DNA from: a bacterium
Lineage (GTDB): Bacteria; Krumholzibacteriota; Krumholzibacteriia; Krumholzibacteriales; Krumholzibacteriaceae
Direction of reading: 5' to 3'
Assembly: GCA_017885175.1 (NCBI GenBank)
Contig: JAFNGP010000261.1
Span: 6,385 to 13,810 of the forward strand
Length of the DNA stretch: 7,426 nt
Below are positions 1-5,110 of this stretch, piece by piece. Numbering within the stretch: the first letter of the stretch is position 1; every line of letters begins with the position of its first letter. The notes under the pieces were generated by a model. The model did not search any database, was not told where the DNA came from, and was given only the letters and a program-made list of their open reading frames with translations. The position numbers were made by a program, and so were the translations under genes.

Positions 1-1794
1 CGGCTCGCCGGCACGCCGCGCGCCCGCGTCCTCTCCTCCGAGGAGATCGACAGGGCCATTTCCCTCGATCCCCAGAATCCCATCCTCCATGTCGAGCAGG
101 GCCTCACGCTCGCCGCGCGGCGATTCGTCGGAGAGGCCGAGGCTTCCTTCACGCGGGCGACACAGATCGATCCGCGCTGCTTCGAGGCGTGGTTTCAGCT
201 CGCCCGTCTCGAACAGTACGAATACTACAAAACCATGTGCTTCGTGGATCATCTCACGAAGGCGATCGAATGCTTCGAAAAGGCTTACCGGATCGACAAG
301 AAAAACGAGGAGACGCTCGAGAACCTCGCCTATCTCTACTCGTTCCGCCAGATGTACCAGACGGGGCTCAAATACGGCACCCGCGCCGTTCAGTACCATC
401 CCAAGAGCGCCGCGTCGCACCTCGTCTGCGGCATGCTCTACACGAGACGCATGGAGTTCGAAAAAGCCGAAAAGGCGTTTTCGAGCGCCTTTCTCCTCAT
501 GACGGACGAGGAACGCCACCCCTACGACGACATCTCGCCTCTCCTCCAATTCGACGAGCGGGAGCTCTACCTGGGCTCCTCCGACGTCAAGCGGCAGGAC
601 TGGAACCGCAGATTCTGGGTGGAAAACGATCCGACGCCCGCGACCGAGCTGAACGAGCGCGTCCTCGAGCATTACGCGCGCGTGGCTATCGCCGACAGGG
701 CCTTCTCCGACGAGCGCCGGGACGCGCGTGGGTCCGCGACCGACCGAGGCGCGGCGACGATCCGCTTCGGCCTCCCCGACCGGAAGCTCTACGATCTCGG
801 CAGCGGCACGTCCGGGGGCTGGATCGTGTGGCAGTATCCCATGTCCAAGAGCTACTTCAACCTCTACTTCAACGACGAATTTCTGAACGGCGATTACCAT
901 TTTCCCATATCCGACTATTACGGAACGGCCTCGCTCAGGATGTTGAACACCATCCCGCAGCGATACGCATTTCCGGTCGAGTACCGGCCGTTTCCGGTGA
1001 GCTTCGAGATCGCCGAGCTGCGCGGCAGCGATGAACGCACACGGATCGAGATGTCGGTCGCCATGCCGGATTCGATCAGGAGAACCCCGGGCGTCTCATG
1101 GGACATCTTCGTCACCTTCTTCGATCCGCAGTGGAACCGCTTCTCCCGCGATCGAATTTCCTTCAAGCCCGACAGTCTTCCCGTCCTCGAGAAGAGCAGC
1201 GGAAGATTCCGCGTCTGCAACTTTTCCATCGAGATGCTCCCCCGCCCGCTCGAATCCACATGCATTATCGAGATCGTGAGCGACAAGGATCATCGCAAGG
1301 GCTCGCGCAGGGCCCCGATCGAGATCCGGGAGATGTACGGCCGCTCGCTCAAGCTGAGCAGCGTCAAGTTCGCCATTCCGGACGGAGCGGGGTCATGCTC
1401 GAGCATCCTCGATCCGATACCCCTGTACCGCAGGAAAGGAACGCTTTGCCTCGCCTACGAGGTTTACAACCTGCAGGTCGACGAGAACGGCCAGTCGCGC
1501 TATCGCATGAGATACGCGATCCGCAAGCCCGGACCGGACGAAGAACAGTCCGGCGAAGGGGTCCGGAAGACTCTCGCGTACATGTGGTCGAGCATGAAGG
1601 GGGAAAAGGGCAAGGAGAAGCCGTACATCGAGAGCAGCATCGAGCAGAGCGCCCGCGCAAGCACCGCGGCCGATAACCTCCAGATCGAAATCGGAGCTCT
1701 CGAAAAAGGGATGTACGTGCTCGTTCTCGGAGTTGAAGATCTCGCGGCCGGGACGACAGCGGTCGAAAGCAGGATCTTCACCGTCAGCGAGTGA
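1..1794 (+). CDS. TPR protein with GWxTD-like domain, 5' end cut by the window
   Basis: The reading frame is open from base 1 and ends at TGA 1792-1794, giving 597 visible residues; the true start lies outside the window. The first ATG (base 235) falls inside the TPR region, so it is not the start. Residues about 13-165 form roughly four TPR-like helical repeats, with typical hinges such as AISLDPQNP, ATQIDPRC, AYRIDKKNE and AVQYHPKSA. Residues about 195-262 resemble the GWxTD domain: an aromatic-rich R-x-F-W segment, DPTPATELNE, an H-Y-x-R-V helix, then GSATDRG and a beta-strand ending FGLPD. The signature Trp is replaced by Ser (G244-S-A-T-D248). The C-terminal 250 residues look beta-rich and end in a strand pattern (GMYVLVLGVEDL) common at the ends of GWxTD proteins. 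The family has no settled function; a scaffold or envelope role is only a guess. TPR part is confident, GWxTD assignment fairly so. Confidence 0.85.
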   Translation, partial: RLAGTPRARVLSSEEIDRAISLDPQNPILHVEQGLTLAARRFVGEAEASFTRATQIDPRCFEAWFQLARLEQYEYYKTMCFVDHLTKAIECFEKAYRIDKKNEETLENLAYLYSFRQMYQTGLKYGTRAVQYHPKSAASHLVCGMLYTRRMEFEKAEKAFSSAFLLMTDEERHPYDDISPLLQFDERELYLGSSDVKRQDWNRRFWVENDPTPATELNERVLEHYARVAIADRAFSDERRDARGSATDRGAATIRFGLPDRKLYDLGSGTSGGWIVWQYPMSKSYFNLYFNDEFLNGDYHFPISDYYGTASLRMLNTIPQRYAFPVEYRPFPVSFEIAELRGSDERTRIEMSVAMPDSIRRTPGVSWDIFVTFFDPQWNRFSRDRISFKPDSLPVLEKSSGRFRVCNFSIEMLPRPLESTCIIEIVSDKDHRKGSRRAPIEIREMYGRSLKLSSVKFAIPDGAGSCSSILDPIPLYRRKGTLCLAYEVYNLQVDENGQSRYRMRYAIRKPGPDEEQSGEGVRKTLAYMWSSMKGEKGKEKPYIESSIEQSARASTAADNLQIEIGALEKGMYVLVLGVEDLAAGTTAVESRIFTVSE

Positions 1795-2209
1795 AAGCCG
1801 CGGAGAACCCCGCTACGAAAGAAGACGTAGGAATTTCCTTCCCCGGCGGCTTCGTCGGTGCCGCGGGCTCGTCGTCCGATTGCATGAGCACGATTACGGA
1901 GTATCCGACGATCGCGGTTATAATCGCGAAGACCGCAAGCTGTTTCCCAATTCCGGGCCCCTTCTCCTCGTCAATCTCCACCTCGAACGTCTCGACGGTA
2001 TCCGCCGCGAAGGAGCGGAAACTCAGCGCTCTGGCGCCGGACGCGGGAGCCGGGCCGCTCGCCGGCATGACCGGGACGGCCCGGCGCGCCTTCATCGAAT
2101 CGAATCCCTTCGGCGTGAAAACGCTCTCCGCGGACGCCTGCTGAGCGGAAACGAGCGTCCCGATGACGATCATGACGAGAACGCTTCTCGCGACTGCTAT
2201 TACCCTCAT
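1784..2209 (-). CDS. Small signal-peptide protein with one C-terminal membrane helix, unknown function
   Basis: This is a 141-residue protein. Residues 1-27 look like a Sec signal peptide (two Arg, hydrophobic core VLVMIVIGTLV, AxA-type site before ESV). Residues 28-90 are a Pro/Ala-containing then acidic stretch, and residues about 91-109 form a hydrophobic helix followed by the acidic SDDE. The tail of about 30 residues is Pro-rich and ends GFSAAFTR. If the signal is cleaved, the middle region is outside the inner membrane and the tail is cytoplasmic. The ATG at 2209 is chosen because GGGAGGGG lies just upstream and the signal peptide begins there, although the frame stays open to 2575 over the nitroreductase gene. 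It starts 20 bp after the nitroreductase stop, so co-transcription is likely. Its 3' end overlaps the convergent TPR gene by 11 bp. I do not recognise the family. Confidence 0.72.
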   Translation of the reverse strand: MRVIAVARSVLVMIVIGTLVSAQQASAESVFTPKGFDSMKARRAVPVMPASGPAPASGARALSFRSFAADTVETFEVEIDEEKGPGIGKQLAVFAIITAIVGYSVIVLMQSDDEPAAPTKPPGKEIPTSSFVAGFSAAFTR

Positions 2210-2229
2210 GTTCCCCTCCCTTTGCCCAT

Positions 2230-2760
2230 CTATCGTCCGGTCCGGTTCCACCGCTCGTACATGACGATCTCTTCGAGCGGCTTTCTCGGTCTCGCCACGC
2301 GATCCCCCTTCGGATATCCGAGCGGAGTGAGCGCCACGATCTTTACCTCCGCGGGAACCTCGAGAATCGCCCTGACGTCTTCCTCGATGAAGGCGCCGAT
2401 CCAGCATGTTCCGAGCCCCTCCGCCGACGCGGCGAGCATGAGGTGCTCGAACGAAATTCCAATATCGACGGGAAGGCTGTTCCAGTACCCGCCCATCTTC
2501 TGATAGGCGAGCTCCTCCCTGCCGCAAGCCGCGATCACCACGGGCGCTTCCGCGATAAAACCCTGTCCCTTGCACGCGGCCACAAGCCTCGCCCGGATCT
2601 CCTGATCCCTGACGACGATAAACGTCCAGGGCTGGCCGTTCTTGCCCGAGGGCGCGATGCGCGCGGCGTCGAGAACCCGCTTCAGCGTATCGTCCGCCAC
2701 CGGATCGCTCCGGTAACCCCGCACGCTCGTCCTCGTCCTCATCGCCTCGTACACATCCAT
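2230..2760 (-). CDS. Nitroreductase-family FMN flavoprotein
   Basis: This 176-residue protein has the usual length of small NAD(P)H-dependent nitroreductases, which bind FMN as dimers in the cytoplasm and reduce nitro, quinone or related substrates; the natural substrate here cannot be told. Family marks in order are the N-terminal R8-T-R-T-S-V-R14 with Y16 (FMN phosphate contacts), A36-P-S-G-K-N-G-Q-P-W45, the helix SFEHLMLAASAEGLGTCWIGAF (104-124), and LTPLGYP (144-150) followed by R-K-P-L-E-E-I-V. The start at 2760 is preferred because AAAGGAG at 2770-2776 sits 9 nt upstream. Earlier ATGs at 2781 and 2868 would put this ribosome site inside the gene or overlap the promoter region. It is the first gene of a probable two-gene operon with the small membrane protein downstream. 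Confidence 0.93.
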   Translation of the reverse strand: MDVYEAMRTRTSVRGYRSDPVADDTLKRVLDAARIAPSGKNGQPWTFIVVRDQEIRARLVAACKGQGFIAEAPVVIAACGREELAYQKMGGYWNSLPVDIGISFEHLMLAASAEGLGTCWIGAFIEEDVRAILEVPAEVKIVALTPLGYPKGDRVARPRKPLEEIVMYERWNRTGR

Positions 2761-2769
2761 ATCGCGATA

Positions 2770-2776
2770 CTCCTTT
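2770..2776 (-). promoter_or_regulatory. Ribosome binding site of the nitroreductase gene
   Basis: AAAGGAG on the minus strand lies 9 nt before the ATG at 2760. It decides the start: the next upstream in-frame ATG (2781) would place this site within the coding region. Confidence 0.7.
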
Positions 2777-2804
2777 CGCATCGGCGTGTTCGTACCCTGT
2801 AAAT

Positions 2805-2835
2805 ATACTACCGCCGCGGCGCTATCGCCAGTCAA
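2805..2835 (-). promoter_or_regulatory. Probable promoter of the nitroreductase operon
   Basis: On the minus strand TTGACT (2830-2835) is followed after 19 bp by TAGTAT (2805-2810). The -35 is close to consensus, the -10 moderate and the spacer long. The predicted start near 2798 would leave a leader of about 38 nt carrying the AAAGGAG site. The spacer contains a 10-bp perfect palindrome. Prediction by eye only. Confidence 0.45.
2809..2824. repeat. Palindrome in the nitroreductase promoter spacer, possible operator
   Basis: CGCCGCGGCG (2812-2821) is a perfect 10-bp palindrome. Allowing one mismatched pair (2811/2822), it extends through TA pairs to 16 bp. It lies between the candidate -10 and -35 hexamers, a place where repressors often bind. 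In GC-rich DNA a palindrome of this kind may be chance, so an operator role is inference. Confidence 0.3.
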
Positions 2836-2862
2836 TCGAGATCTCATGCCCCGCGGGTATCC

Positions 2863-2891
2863 TTGCAAATAGAACGCGGCGAATCTATACT
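2863..2891 (+). promoter_or_regulatory. Sigma70-like promoter of the TonB-like gene, predicted leaderless start
   Basis: TTGCAA (2863-2868), a 17-bp spacer, then TATACT (2886-2891). Only six bases separate the -10 from the ATG at 2898, so a start at the usual 7-bp distance falls on the A of the ATG itself. No Shine-Dalgarno sequence lies between the -10 and the ATG. It is arranged back to back with the nitroreductase promoter, the two -35 boxes being 27 bp apart. Confidence 0.6.
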
Positions 2892-2897
2892 AGCTCC

Positions 2898-3545
2898 ATG
2901 AGGCAAGGATACGCAAAGCCCCGCTCGATCCGGAGCACCCGGAGGCATTGGGCGATTATCGTCGTATCCGCCGTCCTTGTTCATGCGGCGTTCCTTCTTC
3001 TCTTCAAACCCCGGTATCTCGAGGTCTTCAGGACGGAGGTTCCGGCCGGAGAGGAAGGCGCCGATCGCTATCCATTTCTCGATAATCCGTTTCGCGTTCT
3101 CTCCCTTTCGGTGGAGCCGCGGCCTGCGGCCGCGGTTTCGAAAAAGGAAGCCGCCGTGGAATCGGAATCCGCGGAAGAGGCGGCTCGCATCGAGGCTCTG
3201 GGCGAACCGCAATCCGAGATGCTGCCGATCCAGGAAGGCGGCGGAGGAGGACGCGGGATACGGGGATCGCGAAACGCCATGGTCGAACCGAAGCCGCTCT
3301 ACATCCCATGGCCGAAGTATCCGGCCGGAATCAAACAGCTCCCGCCGGGAAGGGTCGAACTCATGCTCCTGATAAACGAAAAGGGGGAAGTCGATGACGT
3401 CAAGGTCACTCGAACACTCCCCCTTGAGGAACTCAACAGGATCGCCGTGGAGGCCGCCCGCAGGATCCGCTTCACCCCCGGCACGGAGCGGGGAGTCCGG
3501 AAGCCCATGTGGGTCCGGCTCGCTATCGGCTTCCAACCCCGCTAG
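2898..3545 (+). CDS. TonB-family energy transducer-like protein
   Basis: This 215-residue protein has the TonB layout. It begins with a basic N-terminus (several Arg/Lys in residues 2-17) and a single membrane helix at about 18-36 (WAIIVVSAVLVHAAFLLLF). A periplasmic linker (37-130) contains acidic/Ala-rich and Gly-rich (E113 then five Gly) parts. The C-terminal TonB domain covers about 131-213: P-W-P-K-Y-P142, then GRVELMLLINEKGEV, then a helix A-V-E-A-A-R-R-I-R-F-T-P194 and a final strand. TonB proteins pass inner-membrane proton-motive energy from ExbB-ExbD to outer-membrane transporters. Here the linker is short and lacks the Pro-Glu/Pro-Lys repeats of classical TonB, and no exbB, exbD or receptor gene is in view, so the partner is unknown. 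ATG 2898 is the only sensible start before the membrane helix, and no ribosome site precedes it. Confidence 0.85.
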   Translation: MRQGYAKPRSIRSTRRHWAIIVVSAVLVHAAFLLLFKPRYLEVFRTEVPAGEEGADRYPFLDNPFRVLSLSVEPRPAAAVSKKEAAVESESAEEAARIEALGEPQSEMLPIQEGGGGGRGIRGSRNAMVEPKPLYIPWPKYPAGIKQLPPGRVELMLLINEKGEVDDVKVTRTLPLEELNRIAVEAARRIRFTPGTERGVRKPMWVRLAIGFQPR

Positions 3546-3561
3546 AGCCGCCTCCTAGCGG
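3539..3561. repeat. Inverted repeat joining two convergent stop codons
   Basis: CCGCTAG (3539-3545) and CTAGCGG (3555-3561) are perfect 7-bp arms around a 9-nt loop. Each arm carries the TAG stop of one of the two convergent genes. A transcript from either strand could form this hairpin, but no T-run follows on either side, so a terminator role is weak. Confidence 0.35.
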
Positions 3562-4229
3562 TACAGCTCCTTGATGGCCGTCCAGCTCGTTTCGCGCGTG
3601 CCGACCTGGCAATTCTGGAGGTTGAGGAAGCAGCTTCCTTCGACGTACTCATCTGCCCAGTTCGCCGGATCGGAATTCTGGATCGAACCGTTGAAGGTTC
3701 CATCCCCGCAGTAACCGGCGAAGATACCCGTTCCGTATTTCATGATTATCAGGTTCCCCGAGTACACGGCGAACATTCTTTCATCGATATCGAGAACGGC
3801 GTCCTGATCCCAGTCCGTAAAGGTCACGACGACGACGAGCGTCCCGCCCATCTTGCCGTTCGTCGCATGATTGATCTCCCACACAGGTTTCGTCGCGCAG
3901 GACTGCTCGTCGAACACGATCGTCCAGCTGAATGACGGGGCATCGTATGTCGCGAAATTGTTGAACAGATAATCCCAGCGGGCCTGCGGATTCGACGGGG
4001 CCGGCCAGGTCGAATCATCGATCCTGATCCACCAATCCGCGCCGAGCACGAGCGGATCGCCCGCATAGATGGCGCCCGCGTATACGGGAAGCGTGTTGAT
4101 CATCGCGTTGCCCATGCCGTCGAACTCGAACTGAACGGAAAGGGCTTCGGGCAGCTGGGCAGAGGCGCACACCGGCGAGAGTATGATCCCTGCGAGGAGG
4201 AAGAGCGTTAAAATCATGTTCCCTTTCAT
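3555..4229 (-). CDS. Secreted protein with one EF-hand-like loop, downstream paralog of a tandem pair
   Basis: This 224-residue protein belongs to a family I do not recognise. Residues 1-24 form a signal peptide (MKGNMILTLFLLAGIILSP, cut after CASA). D139-W-D-Q-D-A-V-L-D-I-D-E150 fits an EF-hand calcium loop (ligand positions 1, 3, 5, 9, 12), though position 6 is Ala rather than Gly. Marks shared with the upstream paralog are a W-I-x-x-DD-x-x-WP segment (67-76), R-x-DY (84-87), SGNL (157-160), CGDGTFNG (174-181) and the C-terminal SWTAIKELYR. Mature Cys residues (111, 174, 200, 207) could form disulfides. Start: ATGs at 4241, 4235 and 4229 are all possible; 4229 gives the most typical signal peptide, while GAAAGGA sits 11 nt upstream of it and 5 nt upstream of 4235. 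It lies 34 bp after the paralog's stop and probably shares its promoter. Confidence 0.82.
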   Translation of the reverse strand: MKGNMILTLFLLAGIILSPVCASAQLPEALSVQFEFDGMGNAMINTLPVYAGAIYAGDPLVLGADWWIRIDDSTWPAPSNPQARWDYLFNNFATYDAPSFSWTIVFDEQSCATKPVWEINHATNGKMGGTLVVVVTFTDWDQDAVLDIDERMFAVYSGNLIIMKYGTGIFAGYCGDGTFNGSIQNSDPANWADEYVEGSCFLNLQNCQVGTRETSWTAIKELYR

Positions 4230-4263
4230 TATCATACACATCCTTTCGGCTTTACCGGATCCC

Positions 4264-4968
4264 CTAGCGGTAAATGGATTTGATGGTACCCCAGCTGCTC
4301 GGCTCGACGCCGACCGTACAGCCGCCGTCCTTCATGTAAAGCCTTCCGGAAGGCAAAGCCGGCGATGGAACGTACAATTCCTCTTCCAGGGTCAGGGCGT
4401 TCACGACGTTCAGGGTCCCCGAGAAGCTTCCCGTGCCGCAGAAATTGCGGAAACAGCCTCCGCCGTAATTGATATAGGCAACCAGGTTGCCGGAGATAAC
4501 CTTCGCCGCGTATTCGCTCGCTTCCATGACGCCGTTCGCGTTGAGATCCTTGATCGTTATCGTGACCTGGGTGCAGCTCCCGCCGACGGTATCCCCGGCA
4601 GCGGTATAGAAACGCCACGTCGGCATCGGCTCACCGGAGGCGGTCGGCGGAAAATATCCGTCCCAGCTCTCCGAACCGAGCGACGGATCATAGTGGAAGT
4701 AATGCGCGATGACGTAGTCAAGCCTTTCGTTCTGCGGAGTCCCGGGATCGTCCGTGGGCCATCCCGTGTCGTCAAAAGCGATCCAGAACGTGCCCGGAAA
4801 CATCGTGCCGCCGGTGATTTGCCCCTGGAATATCGGCGGATGCGCCATAAACGATCCTGTGCCGTTCAGAGAGAACCTCTCGGTTCTGAAGGTTATTGCG
4901 GAAGCGCTCGCAACGGCGAAGACCAGGACACAGAGCAGAGAAATACCTAGCAGTATCTTTCTGTTCAA
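4264..4968 (-). CDS. Secreted protein with one EF-hand-like loop, upstream paralog, TTG start
   Basis: This 234-residue protein of unrecognised family is paralogous to the next gene in the operon. Residues 1-24 are a signal peptide (MNRKILLGISLL, site after ASASA). D141-L-N-A-N-G-V-M-E-A-S-E152 is a textbook EF-hand-type loop with Gly at position 6 and Glu at position 12. Shared marks include F-W-I-A-F-D-D-T-G-W-P (61-71), R-L-DY (82-85), SGNL (159-162), CGTGSFSG (177-184) and the ending SWGTIKSIYR. Mature Cys are at 132, 172, 177 and 217. The start codon is TTG: AAGGAGG lies 5 nt before it, an in-frame TAG lies five codons upstream, and no ATG occurs before the signal peptide. A probable calcium-stabilised secreted protein; the biological role is unknown. 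Confidence 0.85.
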   Translation of the reverse strand: MNRKILLGISLLCVLVFAVASASAITFRTERFSLNGTGSFMAHPPIFQGQITGGTMFPGTFWIAFDDTGWPTDDPGTPQNERLDYVIAHYFHYDPSLGSESWDGYFPPTASGEPMPTWRFYTAAGDTVGGSCTQVTITIKDLNANGVMEASEYAAKVISGNLVAYINYGGGCFRNFCGTGSFSGTLNVVNALTLEEELYVPSPALPSGRLYMKDGGCTVGVEPSSWGTIKSIYR

Positions 4969-4973
4969 GACCC

Positions 4974-4980
4974 CCTCCTT
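4974..4980 (-). promoter_or_regulatory. Strong ribosome binding site fixing a TTG start
   Basis: AAGGAGG on the minus strand, within a longer purine run, lies 5 nt before the TTG at 4968. It decides this start because no ATG or GTG is available upstream of the signal peptide. Confidence 0.75.
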
Positions 4981-5002
4981 TTTCTAAACGATCCGGTCAC
5001 GG

Positions 5003-5044
5003 TTGAGTGATTTTCGAGCGGTCATTATATCACAACCCACTCAA
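5003..5044. repeat. Inverted repeat around the paralog-operon promoter
   Basis: TTGAGTG (5003-5009) and CACTCAA (5038-5044) are perfect 7-bp arms separated by 28 bp. On the minus strand one arm lies in the promoter spacer and the other just downstream of the predicted transcription start (about 5017). Paired operator half-sites are one explanation; chance is another. Confidence 0.3.
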
Positions 5045-5051
5045 TTTTCAA
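5024..5051 (-). promoter_or_regulatory. Strong extended -10 promoter of the secreted-paralog operon
   Basis: On the minus strand TTGAAA (5046-5051) is followed after 16 bp by a perfect TATAAT (5024-5029), with the extended -10 TG dinucleotide at 5031-5032. The predicted start is near 5017, leaving a leader of about 48 nt that carries the strong ribosome site. The surrounding 5000-5080 stretch is AT-rich compared with the rest of the window. Confidence 0.7.
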
Positions 5052-5084
5052 ACACATTTCTTTAGGGCGAATCACCTAGTTTTT

Positions 5085-5106
5085 GCGCCCGCGCGGACCG
5101 CGGCGC
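5085..5106. repeat. GC-rich hairpin after the FG-GAP gene
   Basis: A 22-nt segment can fold into about eight GC pairs with one bulge and a 5-nt loop, starting four bases after the FG-GAP stop codon. On the minus strand it is followed by A5, not T, so it is not a standard intrinsic terminator. It might still hinder 3' decay or act with a factor. No gene lies in 4969-5110. Confidence 0.3.
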
Positions 5107-5110
5107 CGGA

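Noticed and set aside
189..1034. Plus-strand open frame inside the TPR gene
   Set aside because: Arg/Pro-rich composition and no domain; it is a shifted frame of the TPR/GWxTD-like gene.
2210..2575. N-terminal extension of the small membrane protein across the nitroreductase gene
   Set aside because: The frame is open, but the extension is Arg/Gly-rich and overlaps a well-supported gene; a ribosome site and signal peptide mark the start at 2209.
2844..3536. Long minus-strand open frame opposite the TonB-like gene
   Set aside because: Its protein is Arg/Pro-rich with no recognisable domain, whereas the plus strand encodes a clear membrane helix and TonB domain.
4183..4950. Plus-strand open frame opposite the upstream secreted paralog
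   Set aside because: Arg-rich shadow; the minus strand has a signal peptide, a strong ribosome site, a promoter and a paralog.
5085..5106. Intrinsic terminator for the FG-GAP gene
   Set aside because: The hairpin is good, but on the minus strand it is followed by A5 instead of a T-run; on the plus strand the T-run comes before the hairpin.
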